Below are positions 25,914 to 36,621 of a stretch of 64,000 nucleotides of DNA, piece by piece. Each line of letters starts with the position of its first letter. Position 1 is the stretch's first letter. Source of the stretch: Helichrysum umbraculigerum (Eukaryota > Streptophyta > Magnoliopsida > Asterales > Asteraceae); contig CATIUR010000003.1 of NCBI GenBank assembly GCA_949592205.1, positions 166,521,759 through 166,585,758 on the forward strand, in the 5' to 3' direction. The translations under genes were made by a program, and so were the position numbers. The notes beneath the pieces are model-generated. The model was not told the DNA's origin and did not search any database. It saw nothing but the letters and a program-made list of their open reading frames with translations.

Positions 25914-26562
25914 GGCGGAAATTGAAAGATTGCAACTGTGTGATGAAATTGAAGTATGAAGTGTTATTTTTTTATTTTTTATTTTATTTTGGTCTTTGTT
26001 TAGGGAAAGAAAACCTGTTTTAAGAAGGGAGTAGTACTCTTATGCAACTATGTTGAGTATAGTTTAACTATAAGTTTATTTATTTATTTATTATTAAAAA
26101 AATTCTAAACATAGCCTTCAAACTATCTTTAGAAAACACTTTGTGCATTAAACTGGTAACACGGGCTATGCACGGTTAGAAAACTATGATTTCATAATAG
26201 ATCAATCATAATCTAAAATGGTAAATGAAATGTTTTAATTATGATATTCAATTTTCTGCTGTATACACTTTATATAAGGGTCTTTATATAAGGGTGATGA
26301 TTATTACATTGTTATTTTTTTTACACAATCAGTTATGATTTATGGTGTTGTACTATACAACACTATAAAACATATTTTGTAGTATACGGCTAAAAAAGTG
26401 GTTTTCAAATCGATCACTTCGATTTATATAATCATTTTTATAACATTTAAATATATATATATTAAGTATTAAGGGATGGAGGACAGCTAACCCCTTTAAA
26501 AAATTTAATTGTGAACAAATAAATTTTTTATCTCAATATTAATGATATTCTTATATTAAAAA
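25914..26562. other. WRKY upstream region
   Basis: Probable minus-strand WRKY promoter and 5' leader. AT-rich, with an inverted-repeat flavour around 26270-26300 (direct repeat TTTATATAAGGGT twice) and no recognised element. Confidence 0.4.
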
Positions 26563-26911
26563 CTAGACTTTAAACTCGTGTTTACACACGGACCGTTGAT
26601 TTTTAATATGAAATTTCATATTTAGTATGTTGTTTCTAATAATAAAGAATGCGAAGTTAATATGTATAGTAAGCATTTAGTTGGTTTAATGATAATATTG
26701 CTTTATCTATATGAATTTATATAAATAGAGATTAAAATATTAAAAGATTTTGAAACCAAATTATAGTAAAAAGATAATTATTTTAAGTGTATATTAGCCT
26801 ATTACACACATAGAACGTTTGATTGAAATATTACTTAGTATATTGTATTAATACTAAACATTTTTAAAATTATGTATATTAAAAAGATAAAGTTATCTAT
26901 GATTTCATTCA

Positions 26912-27091
26912 ATAAATAATGGAGTAACCATCCATACTCCATACGGATCTAATGATTATTATTTTTGTTAAATTGAATATATGTAAAAAGTTATACTCAA
27001 GATAAATAATGGAGTAACCATCCATAGTCCATACGGATCTAATGATTATTATTTTTGTTAAATTGAATATATGTAAAAAGTTATACTCAAG
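26912..27091. repeat. 90-bp tandem duplication in the Helitron
   Basis: Two adjacent 90-bp copies (26912-27001, 27002-27091) differ at one visible base (CATACTCC against CATAGTCC). Being a multiple of three, it produces an artificial repeated ORF on the minus strand. Confidence 0.9.
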
Positions 27092-27640
27092 ATACGATAC
27101 ACCATATTTGGTTAAAAAAATCATTATTTATTGCTATATAGGTTATAGATAAATTCAGAATGTATAAAATTGATTAAAATAATACAATAAGCTTTATTTA
27201 ATTATTTTTATATTATAAATTTTGATGACATTATACCCTAAAATTTAGGTAATTTAATAAAATCAAGCAATCCTATTGGTTAATTGAGTTTTTGATGATA
27301 TCATACTGCGTTTCCTATATATAATTTATAAGATGGAATAAGAACAACGTTTTTTCTTCCACAATATATCAATAAATTGGGAAGGTTAAAAGTAATGTGT
27401 ATGTTGTAAAGTGATATTTTATAGCTAATATAATTGTTTGGTTATAGTAACATTTTCGTTGCTAAGGTTGCAATAATTTGTTGAGCAATACCTACGTTTA
27501 TAGTTTTAACAAACATAAAATGTAGCGATTAGTATAACTATTCAGACATTTTTGAACAACTAATGTACATCTACATGTAGAAAACATATTTCAATCTATA
27601 GTAATCAAATACATATGAATACATAAAGGAACTATTATAT

Positions 27641-29543
27641 TGTAACATCCTCTCCGATAGCCTGGTATTTTCTATTTATAATTGCGTATTTAATTATTTT
27701 AAATAAGTTTGTAATATAATTGTTTAATTGAGAAAGTTTGTGAAATAGGTCTCAGGACTTATTGTGTTTAGTGAAATGTTGCATGTTTTAATATATTAAA
27801 GTTGACGGTATAATAAAATAAGTTTCTCGTATTTAGTAATTAGGTTCCAGACAATAGATTAAGAGCGGGTATAAATTACCCACAATGTTAACTGGTTTTA
27901 AAAGGATGGGTCGATCCTTTTATTTTTACTTTACCATTTCCTTTTTCTTTCCCTTTCAAATAAACCCTAACCCTATTACTTGCAAATTAAATTATGAATC
28001 AAAGTTGAAGTTTGGATTGAAGTTGTGAGTTTTAAGTAATCACCATCCTCATCTTGCTAGGCTCATCTTCTTCGTTTTCCATTGTAAGTATAAATATTTC
28101 ATGAGTTATATATCAAATTGATGATGATTTGATTTATTCTTGGATATTATTGTTGTAATAGATGTTAGTATAGCATTAGAAGCTTGTTACATATGTGTTC
28201 TGCATGATTGATTCGTATTTGGTGATTGTGATTTGAAATTCTGGGCTGTGTCTTGATCGATCTGAGTTGCTGGGTTTTCATGTGGAAGCCGATCGGCTAT
28301 GACAAAGCCGATCGGTTATGCTTTAAAAGCCGAACGGCTTAGTATAGCCGATAGGCTTTATTAGTTCAAAAACACATCAGAACTTGGACCGCGAATAAAA
28401 GTCTGAAAAATCAACAAGGGAAGCCGATCGGCTATGATGAGCCGATCGGTTATGTGAATTAAGCCGATCGGCTATGACAGTTGAAGCTGAACGGCTAAGA
28501 CTAAATTTTTAAATAAAATAGTTAAATTCTTTGAATTGTAATCGCAATGTATAGGTGTATTTGGAAACCAAATATACAAGATAATTATGTTACTATCTAA
28601 TTATATTACTGATTGTTTAATAGTATAAGTATTAGCGTAAAGTCGTTAGTTGCTTAAGTACCACTTATTAATGACAAGTTCTAACTTGTGTTGTTGCGTG
28701 ATGTTTCAGATACCCCAAAGACTCAGTGATTAGTAGCTGGGTGTGTTGACTGCAAAGGTATCGGTGAGTGGATTCAGAGCTCACCATTTAATTTAGTTGT
28801 GATCATTTTGATTGCAACGAATAAACGTGAATATGTTTTGTTGATTAGTTGATATACCTTGTTGACTGTGAACCTTTGTGCTATGTGTTTGGCCTTCGGG
28901 CATCAGTTGTTAACGAGGTCAACAGGTTGTTTAAATGGTTGGTTGAACTAGGCAGGGGTTGAATGAATTATACAGAGTCGTACTTCATTTGTTGTGTGTA
29001 TTGATTCTGTATTTGAGTTCAACTTCCACTAGTTATCGGTCTCGTCCGTATGGCCATACGGATATGGTTGGGTAAGTGTTCTTGGGGAGCCACCCGGGCA
29101 TTATGGTTATCCCCAGAGCCACCGATCCTCGTTAAGTGGTTGTTGATTTATTGAATATCGTATTGCGGTTGTTTGAAGCAATTATATGATTATGCTAAGT
29201 TAGATGTTGTGTTATGAACTCACTCACTTAGCTTTGTGCTAATCCCTCGTTGTTACTTCCTGCAGACTTTTGATTTTGAGCATGCGGGTGGGTAGCAGGA
29301 AGGTCAAACCTTGGAAGTATGGAATGTTTGATATTCAAGCTACTCTGATTATTTTGTTGTAACTCAGTTTAGTTTATATAATACCCCGACATGCTAATCT
29401 TTTGAACAAGTTTTAAGTGGTAGTAACTTAACCATCTAAACTGTTTTGGGATTTTGAAAAATATGTAATGAAGTAATGTGTTTTATTCATCTTCGCTTCC
29501 GTACTTTATATAATATTATTATTATGAAATGAGGGGTGTTATA
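27641..29543 (+). repeat. 5' LTR
   Basis: 1,903 bp, TGTAACATCC to GGGGTGTTATA. It contains eight copies of a 12-bp palindrome (28287-28496) and an 18-bp palindrome TCCGTATGGCCATACGGA (29045-29062). The CAACTCACTCACTTAGC-like stretch near 29215 and CTTCCTGCAG near 29258 are also found in the solo LTR at 52360-54425. Confidence 0.97.
28287..28496 (+). repeat. Palindrome array AGCCGATCGGCT in the 5' LTR
   Basis: Eight copies at 28287, 28306, 28328, 28346, 28422, 28440, 28462 and 28485. Three are the exact palindrome AGCCGATCGGCT, two end GGTT, and the others read AGCCGAACGGCT, AGCCGATAGGCT and AGCTGAACGGCT. Most are followed by TATG. Spacing is 18-23 bp except for one 76-bp gap. The same array is at 34930-35139 in the 3' LTR. 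Confidence 0.95.
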
Positions 29544-29546
29544 AGT

Positions 29547-29558
29547 TGGTATCAGAGC
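29547..29558 (+). other. Primer binding site
   Basis: TGGTATCAGAGC, three bases after the 5' LTR, complements the 3' end of initiator tRNA-Met, the usual primer in plant Ty3 elements. Confidence 0.95.
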
Positions 29559-29717
29559 ATGGTTTTGGGGTAATTGAGCATTGTAGAATGTTCAATCCCA
29601 AAACTGTAGCGTGGTATGTCAAACATTCCTGGGTATGGGATTTAGCATTGGTTGTGAAATTGTTAGTAGATAGGTGCTAACGATTAACAAGTTTCAAGTG
29701 TTGTGTTGATTTCAGAA

Positions 29718-32700
29718 ATGGCAGATGACGAGCAACCGACCACCAACCCCAATAATGCCTCTCGGTATGTCGTTCCTCCTGTAACGACTAATGTTCGGGA
29801 AGGTACATCTCATCAAGGAGGTGAAGAAACCAATAGGGATGAGTATATACATGAGATAGAAGATGAATTGATATTTCTGAGAGAGTTTAAAAGGAAAGCG
29901 GAGGAAGCCGCAGCTAGGCAACTTTTGCAACAACAATCTTCAGTATTTGGTGCTAGTCCATCTTCTCAAACCAATAAGATGTGTACATTCAAAACTTTTA
30001 TGTCTTGCAAACCACCGGAGTTCCATGGAAGTACCAATCCAACTGTGGCTTTAAATTGGTTAAGGGATATTGAACGCAAGTTTGATGTGATTAGTTGTGA
30101 GGAAGAATCTAAGGTCAAGTTTGCTGTGCAATGCATGAAGGATGATGCTATGGTTTGGTGGGATTCAATAACGGGGCATTTAACTTCACAACAAAAGGAA
30201 TCTATTCAATGGAATGACTTTCATCAAGTAGTGCGTAACCAATATTGTTCTGATTTTCATATGGCACAAATTAGGAGGGATTTTGTGAATCTGCAATTAA
30301 CGGATAATATGACCATGGAGGAATTGATAGCTCAATTTACCGAAAAACTTCGATTTGTTCAACAATGGGTTCCGGAGGAGAAGACGAAGATAGAACAGTT
30401 TGTGGATACTTTACCCCATAACTACCGTACTACCGTGAGACTAGCCACTAGCTTATCTCAGGCTTTTAATCTGGCGCGATCAGTTGATAGTGATATTAGA
30501 GGTTCCCGTGAAACTCGATTTAGAGATAATTCTTCAAAGTCTAGAGCGGATTCCTCTAGTAAAGGGAAATCAAATTGGCAAGGTAATCGTCAGACTAAAA
30601 AGTATGTTAGCAAGAGTAGTTCGTCTGGAAGTTCGAATTGGTGTAGTACATGCAAATCTAGACATTCGGGGCCGTGTACTCCGCAAACAAATAAGTGTCT
30701 GAAATGTGGTGAACTTGGTTATGAGATAAGAAATTGTCGTTATCCGAATTTCGTGTGTTGGACTTGTAAGAAGGAGGGACATCGAGTGGGGCAATGTCCA
30801 GAGGCGGGGAAAGCGGGGTCTGGTTCGGTCGGGAGTTCGGCATCTTCCGGTCAGAAAAGGAAGAATCCTCCACCAGCAACCAGTCGGGCTTTTCAAATGA
30901 CAGTCAATGAGGCTGTGCATACAGAAGATGTTATCACTGGTACATTCTTTATAAACTCTGTACCGGCTCGTGTTTTATTTGATTCTGGTGCTACTTGTAC
31001 TTTCATATCTGTATGCTTCTGTGACAAGTTGAAAGTAGTGCCTACTGTGATAACCAAGCCCATAGAAGTAGAAATTGTTAGCGGTAAATTAGTTCCTGTT
31101 ACCACCTCGGTGACTGGAGCTAATATTGTGATTGATGACCGAACTTTCCCTATTTCATTCTTGTTGATGCCAATCCCTAGTTTTGACGTAATAATTGGTA
31201 TGGATTGGTTAAGTCAGAATAGGGCTAGCATTGATTGCCACCAAAAGTTGATTAGGATCCCAATCTCCGACGGGTCATACGTTGTGGCTCGAGGAGAACG
31301 GGATGGTATGTCTATTCCCCTGATTTCGATGATGAAGGCTAGGAAGTCATTATCCAAAGGTTGCGAGTCCTACTTAGCTTATGTAGTTGATGCTAAGCTT
31401 GAAAGAAAAGTTATTTCTGAAGTACCGGTTGTGTGTGAATACTCTGAGGTATTTCCAGATGAGTTACCTGGGTTGCCACCAGTTAGGGAAGTTGAGTACC
31501 GTATTGATCTTGTGCCGGGTTCATCGCCTGTAGCTAAAGCTCCTTATAGGTTAGCGCCTTCTGAGATTCGTGAAATGATGAATCAGATACAGGAACTGTT
31601 AGATAAAGATTTTATTAGACCTAGTTCTTCGCCGTGGGGTGCACCAGTATTATTTGTGAAAAAGAAAGACGGGTCTATGCGCATGTGTATCGATTATAGA
31701 GAGTTGAACAAGAGAACTGTAAAGAATAAGTACCCTCTTCCTAGAATAGATGACTTATTTGATCAGTTGCAGGGTTCTTCAGTGTATTCTAAAATTGATT
31801 TGAGATCGGGTTATCATCAAGTCCGGGTTCGTGAAGAAGATATTCCGAAAACTGCTTTTCGTACTAGGTACGGGCATTATGAATTTTTGGTTATGCCTTT
31901 TGGTCTGACGAATGCTCCAGCTGTGTTTATGGATTTAATGAATAGGGTTTGTCGACCTTTCTTGGATAAATTTGTTATTGTTTTCATTGACGACATCCTC
32001 GTGTATTCGAAATCTGAAGAGGAGCATGCCATGCATTTAAGATTAGTTCTGGATACTTTGAAGCGAGAACAGTTGTATGCTAAGTTTTCTAAATGCGAAT
32101 TTTGGATTCGAGAGGTTCAATTCTTGGGTCACATAATTTGTAAGGATGGTGTGAAGGTGGATCCAACTAAAGTCGAAGCTGTGATGAAATGGAACGCCCC
32201 AAAGTCTGCTTCGGAAATAAAGAGCTTTCTTGGATTAGCGGGTTATTACCGGAAGTTTATAAAAGATTTTTCTAAGATTGCTGGTCCGTTAACCAAATTA
32301 ACCCGTAAGGATGAGAAATTCGTATGGACTGATCGTCAGGAGTATGCGTTCCAAACATTAAGACAAATGTTGTGTCAGGCACCGGTGTTAGCATTACCAG
32401 AGGGTTCCGATGATTTCATTGTTTATTGTGATGCTTCTTTTTCAGGCTTGGGCTGTGTTCTTATGCAAAGGGATAGAGTTATTGCCTATGCTTCTCGTCA
32501 GTTAAAACCGCATGAAAAGAATTATCCCACTCACGATTTAGAACTTGCAGCGGTTGTATTTGCCCTAAAACTTTGGAGACACTACTTGTATGGAACTCGA
32601 TGTGTAGTTTGTACGGATCATAAAAGTCTGCAATATGTGTTTTCCCAAAAAGAGTTGAACATGCGTCAGAGACGATGGCTTGAATTGATCAAAGATTATG

Positions 32701-34271
32701 ACTGTGAAATTAGATATCATCCGGGCAAAGCTAATGTGGTTGCGGATGCTCTAAGTCGAAAGGGTGCTTCTGATCGAATCTTCTATTTGAAAGTAAATGT
32801 TTCCTCTGACTTGATTGATCGAATCAAAATTGTACAATTAGAAGCCTTGTTGGATCACAATTTAAAGTCCGAAATTATGTTGAAAAGAAAAGATGAGTTA
32901 GTGGACGATTCAAGAGGATTGAAAACTTTTAAGTCTCGGGTGTGGATTCCTTTACTGGGTGGAATTCGGGATACGATTTTGAATGAAGCTCATAAGTCTA
33001 AGTTAACTGTTCATCCCGGTAGTACTCGAATGTATAACGACTTAAAACCTTTGTATTGGTGGCCCACGATGAAGACTGACATTGCACGGTTTGTTGGTAA
33101 TTGTCATATCTGCGCGCAAGTTAAAGCTGAACATCAAAAGCCGTACGGATCACTGAAACAGTTGGAAATTCCCGAGTGGAAATGGGAACATATAACCATG
33201 GATTTTGTAACTAAACTGCCGCGTACCGTTCGAGGTAATGACATGGTTTGGGTTATTGTTGATCGGTTGACAAAAAGTGCGCATTTTCTTGCTGCGAGTG
33301 AGACCACCTCTTTGACTAAGCTCGCCCAGTTGTATCTCAATGAAATTGTATCAAGACATGGTATTCCTGTGTCGATTGTGTCAGACCGAGATTCCCGTTT
33401 TGTTTCTCATTTTTGGCAGAGTCTTCAACAAGAATTGGGTACTCGTGTAAATCTAAGTACAGCGTATCATCCACAAACAGACGGTCAATCAGAACGAACG
33501 ATTCAAACATTAGAGGATATGCTTCGTGCCTGTGTATTGGAATATGGAGGTTCATGGGATTCACATCTTCCATTGGTCGAATTTGCTTATAACAATTCGT
33601 ATCACTCCAGTATCGGTATGCCTCCGTATGAGATGTTGTATGGTCGTCGTTGTAGAACACCGACATGTTGGTTGGAAGCCGGTGAGAAACAGTTTGCTGG
33701 ACCCGACATTGTGCAAATGACTGCGGATAAGGTAGCAATTGCACGTGAGAAGTTGAAAGCCGCGCGCGATAGACAGAAAAAGTATGCGGATCCGAAAAGG
33801 CGACCGGTTGTATTTTCCGAAGGTGAGCTAGTCTACCTTAAAGTTTCTCCGTGGAAGGGTGTGATTCGTTTTGGGAAACGGGGAAAGTTGGCACCTAGAT
33901 ACATTGGTCCATTCAAAATTCGACATGTGGTTAATGACCAGTCAGTGACATTGGATCTTCCTCCTGAGCTTTCGGGTATTCATAGTACGTTTAATGTGTG
34001 TTATTTGAGGAGGTGTAACATCGAGGACCAGTCGCAAATACTTCCTTTGAAGGATTTAAAAGTTGATAGGACTCAAAAGTTAGTTGAAGAACCGGTAGAA
34101 ATCCTAGATAGGAAAATTACCAAACTTAGGAAGAAACAAATTCCTATGGTACTTGTAAAGTGGAAACATAGTTTAGGGTCCAACTTGACTTGGGAGTCCG
34201 AGGAGTCGATGAAGTCCAGATATCCTGGATTGTTTGATGATGTTGAGATTTCGGGGACGAAATCTCCTTAA
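29718..34271 (+). CDS. Gag-Pol polyprotein of the Ty3/gypsy chromovirus
   Basis: One open frame of 1,517 residues from ATG 29718 (frame open from 29703, but only GTG precedes). Order: gag capsid region (about 90-270, including MTMEELIAQFTEKLR-like helices); two zinc knuckles at about 327-340 and 347-360; aspartic protease (LFDSGAT, about 420); reverse transcriptase (YRELNKRTVKNKYPLPRIDD; FIDDILVYS at about 755); RNase H (VYCDASFSG, about 900; LELAAVVFAL; CTDHKSL); integrase with HHCC finger (H-H-CHIC, about 1090-1130) and DDE residues (TMDFV, VSDRDSRF, TDGQSERT); C-terminal chromodomain-like segment with VLVKWKHS and LTWESEESM (about 1475-1505). The first knuckle has Tyr where His is expected (CLKCGELGYEIRNC); the second (CWTCKKEGHRVGQC) is normal. 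No stop or frameshift is present, so it may still be functional. Confidence 0.96.
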   Translation: MADDEQPTTNPNNASRYVVPPVTTNVREGTSHQGGEETNRDEYIHEIEDELIFLREFKRKAEEAAARQLLQQQSSVFGASPSSQTNKMCTFKTFMSCKPPEFHGSTNPTVALNWLRDIERKFDVISCEEESKVKFAVQCMKDDAMVWWDSITGHLTSQQKESIQWNDFHQVVRNQYCSDFHMAQIRRDFVNLQLTDNMTMEELIAQFTEKLRFVQQWVPEEKTKIEQFVDTLPHNYRTTVRLATSLSQAFNLARSVDSDIRGSRETRFRDNSSKSRADSSSKGKSNWQGNRQTKKYVSKSSSSGSSNWCSTCKSRHSGPCTPQTNKCLKCGELGYEIRNCRYPNFVCWTCKKEGHRVGQCPEAGKAGSGSVGSSASSGQKRKNPPPATSRAFQMTVNEAVHTEDVITGTFFINSVPARVLFDSGATCTFISVCFCDKLKVVPTVITKPIEVEIVSGKLVPVTTSVTGANIVIDDRTFPISFLLMPIPSFDVIIGMDWLSQNRASIDCHQKLIRIPISDGSYVVARGERDGMSIPLISMMKARKSLSKGCESYLAYVVDAKLERKVISEVPVVCEYSEVFPDELPGLPPVREVEYRIDLVPGSSPVAKAPYRLAPSEIREMMNQIQELLDKDFIRPSSSPWGAPVLFVKKKDGSMRMCIDYRELNKRTVKNKYPLPRIDDLFDQLQGSSVYSKIDLRSGYHQVRVREEDIPKTAFRTRYGHYEFLVMPFGLTNAPAVFMDLMNRVCRPFLDKFVIVFIDDILVYSKSEEEHAMHLRLVLDTLKREQLYAKFSKCEFWIREVQFLGHIICKDGVKVDPTKVEAVMKWNAPKSASEIKSFLGLAGYYRKFIKDFSKIAGPLTKLTRKDEKFVWTDRQEYAFQTLRQMLCQAPVLALPEGSDDFIVYCDASFSGLGCVLMQRDRVIAYASRQLKPHEKNYPTHDLELAAVVFALKLWRHYLYGTRCVVCTDHKSLQYVFSQKELNMRQRRWLELIKDYDCEIRYHPGKANVVADALSRKGASDRIFYLKVNVSSDLIDRIKIVQLEALLDHNLKSEIMLKRKDELVDDSRGLKTFKSRVWIPLLGGIRDTILNEAHKSKLTVHPGSTRMYNDLKPLYWWPTMKTDIARFVGNCHICAQVKAEHQKPYGSLKQLEIPEWKWEHITMDFVTKLPRTVRGNDMVWVIVDRLTKSAHFLAASETTSLTKLAQLYLNEIVSRHGIPVSIVSDRDSRFVSHFWQSLQQELGTRVNLSTAYHPQTDGQSERTIQTLEDMLRACVLEYGGSWDSHLPLVEFAYNNSYHSSIGMPPYEMLYGRRCRTPTCWLEAGEKQFAGPDIVQMTADKVAIAREKLKAARDRQKKYADPKRRPVVFSEGELVYLKVSPWKGVIRFGKRGKLAPRYIGPFKIRHVVNDQSVTLDLPPELSGIHSTFNVCYLRRCNIEDQSQILPLKDLKVDRTQKLVEEPVEILDRKITKLRKKQIPMVLVKWKHSLGSNLTWESEESMKSRYPGLFDDVEISGTKSP

Positions 34272-34283
34272 GGAGGGGAGATT
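34270..34283 (+). other. Polypurine tract
   Basis: AAGGAGGGGAGATT directly before the 3' LTR, overlapping the gag-pol stop codon (TAA 34269-34271). It would prime plus-strand synthesis. Confidence 0.9.
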
Positions 34284-36186
34284 TGTAACATCCTCTCCGA
34301 TAGCCTGGTATTTTCTATTTATAATTGCGTATTTAATTATTTTAAATAAGTTTGTAATATAATTGTTTAATTGAGAAAGTTTGTGAAATAGGTCTCAGGA
34401 CTTATTGTGTTTAGTGAAATGTTGCATGTTTTAATATATTAAAGTTGACGGTATAATAAAATAAGTTTCTCGTATTTAGTAATTAGGTTCCAGACAATAG
34501 ATTAAGAGCGGGTATAAATTACCCACAATGTTAACTGGTTTTAAAAGGATGGGTCGATCCTTTTATTTTTACTTTACCATTTCCTTTTTCTTTCCCTTTC
34601 AAATAAACCCTAACCCTATTACTTGCAAATTAAATTATGAATCAAAGTTGAAGTTTGGATTGAAGTTGTGAGTTTTAAGTAATCACCATCCTCATCTTGC
34701 TAGGCTCATCTTCTTCGTTTTCCATTGTAAGTATAAATATTTCATGAGTTATATATCAAATTGATGATGATTTGATTTATTCTTGGATATTATTGTTGTA
34801 ATAGATGTTAGTATAGCATTAGAAGCTTGTTACATATGTGTTCTGCATGATTGATTCGTATTTGGTGATTGTGATTTAAAATTCTGGGCTGTGTCTTGAT
34901 CGATCTGAGTTGCTGGGTTTTCATGTGGAAGCCGATCGGCTATGACAAAGCCGATCGGTTATGCTTTAAAAGCCGAACGGCTTAGTATAGCCGATAGGCT
35001 TTATTAGTTCAAAAACACATCAGAACTTGGACCGCGAATAAAAGTCTGAAAAATCAACAAGGGAAGCCGATCGGCTATGATGAGCCGATCGGTTATGTGA
35101 ATTAAGCCGATCGGCTATGACAGTTGAAGCTGAACGGCTAAGACTAAATTTTTAAATAAAATAGTTAAATTCTTTGAATTGTAATCGCAATGTATAGGTG
35201 TATTTGGAAACCAAATATACAAGATAATTATGTTACTATCTAATTATATTACTGATTGTTTAATAGTATAAGTATTAGCGTAAAGTCGTTAGTTGCTTAA
35301 GTACCACTTATTAATGACAAGTTCTAACTTGTGTTGTTGCGTGATGTTTCAGATACCCCAAAGACTCAGTGATTAGTAGCTGGGTGTGTTGACTGCAAAG
35401 GTATCGGTGAGTGGATTCAGAGCTCACCATTTAATTTAGTTGTGATCATTTTGATTGCAACGAATAAACGTGAATATGTTTTGTTGATTAGTTGATATAC
35501 CTTGTTGACTGTGAACCTTTGTGCTATGTGTTTGGCCTTCGGGCATCAGTTGTTAACGAGGTCAACAGGTTGTTTAAATGGTTGGTTGAACTAGGCAGGG
35601 GTTGAATGAATTATACAGAGTCGTACTTCATTTGTTGTGTGTATTGATTCTGTATTTGAGTTCAACTTCCACTAGTTATCGGTCTCGTCCGTATGGCCAT
35701 ACGGATATGGTTGGGTAAGTGTTCTTGGGGAGCCACCCGGGCATTATGGTTATCCCCAGAGCCACCGATCCTCGTTAAGTGGTTGTTGATTTATTGAATA
35801 TCGTATTGCGGTTGTTTGAAGCAATTATATGATTATGCTAAGTTAGATGTTGTGTTATGAACTCACTCACTTAGCTTTGTGCTAATCCCTCGTTGTTACT
35901 TCCTGCAGACTTTTGATTTTGAGCATGCGGGTGGGTAGCAGGAAGGTCAAACCTTGGAAGTATGGAATGTTTGATATTCAAGCTACTCTGATTATTTTGT
36001 TGTAACTCAGTTTAGTTTATATAATACCCCGACATGCTAATCTTTTGAACAAGTTTTAAGTGGTAGTAACTTAACCATCTAAACTGTTTTGGGATTTTGA
36101 AAAATATGTAATGAAGTAATGTGTTTTATTCATCTTCGCTTCCGTACTTTATATAATATTATTATTATGAAATGAGGGGTGTTATA
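34284..36186 (+). repeat. 3' LTR
   Basis: 1,903 bp, same length as the 5' LTR and identical by eye apart from A at 34878. It carries the second copy of the palindrome array at 34930-35139. Confidence 0.97.
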
Positions 36187-36621
36187 TATATAGATTTGAA
36201 AAATAATATAGAAATTATAAAATTACACCTCTTACCAGTCGTATAAAAAATTATAATTAAGTTGTGTGATTAAAACTAATAAAACCTTTAAAAGATACTG
36301 TGAACTTGATTTACTTATCAATATCTATTGTAGTATTTACTATTAAAAATGATGACACATTAAATTAAATTAAGTATAATTTAATTTTTTAATAAAAGTT
36401 ACCTTATTTATCACTTGAGTGTAGGATAATCCACCTCATCAAGTTTGTTTAATATAATGATGACAAATAGGATTTAGGTGACGTGACATGTGTGAATAGT
36501 TGCCAAATCATTGGAGGTCTCCTCCTTTAGTTATATAGATATATATTAATATTAATTCTTAAACACATGCCTTAGGACTACATTTAGCAAAAATTTTATT
36601 ATTAAACATTTAAAAGATTTA

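Larger units (their letters stand above)
27641..36186 (+). mobile_element. Full-length Ty3/gypsy chromovirus (Tekay-like), apparently intact
   Basis: Two 1,903-bp LTRs, a tRNA-Met type primer binding site, one open gag-pol frame, a polypurine tract and a 5-bp target duplication TATAT (27636-27640; 36187-36191). LTRs start TGTAACATCC and end GGGGTGTTATA. I found one difference between them by eye (G at 28235, A at 34878), so insertion was recent. Gene order protease-RT-RNase H-integrase with a C-terminal chromodomain-like segment marks a chromovirus; the LTR start and chromodomain fit the Tekay/Del clade. It sits inside a Helitron. Confidence 0.95.
26563..36539 (-). mobile_element. Non-autonomous Helitron interrupted by an LTR retrotransposon
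   Basis: On the minus strand the element starts A|TCTATATAACTAAAGG at 36539 and ends with a stem (CCGTGTGTAAACACG), then CTAG at 26566-26563 followed by T, giving insertion between A and T as Helitrons do. The 8.5-kb retrotransposon at 27641-36186 with its TATAT duplication splits it; without that insert the Helitron is about 1.4 kb, AT-rich and non-coding. It contains a 90-bp tandem duplication at 26912-27091. Confidence 0.7.

Noticed and set aside
26909..27124. Minus-strand ORF with an internal repeat
   Set aside because: Artefact of the 90-bp tandem duplication in a non-coding Helitron.
28287..28496. Palindromic repeats as a CRISPR array
   Set aside because: Unequal spacing, units of only 12 bp, plant nuclear context, duplicated in both LTRs.
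29703..29717. Upstream start for gag-pol at GTG 29703
   Set aside because: The ATG at 29718 follows five codons later in the same frame and matches the typical leader; no ATG precedes it.
33337..33744. 135-codon minus-strand ORF in the retrotransposon
   Set aside because: Antisense shadow of the integrase region.
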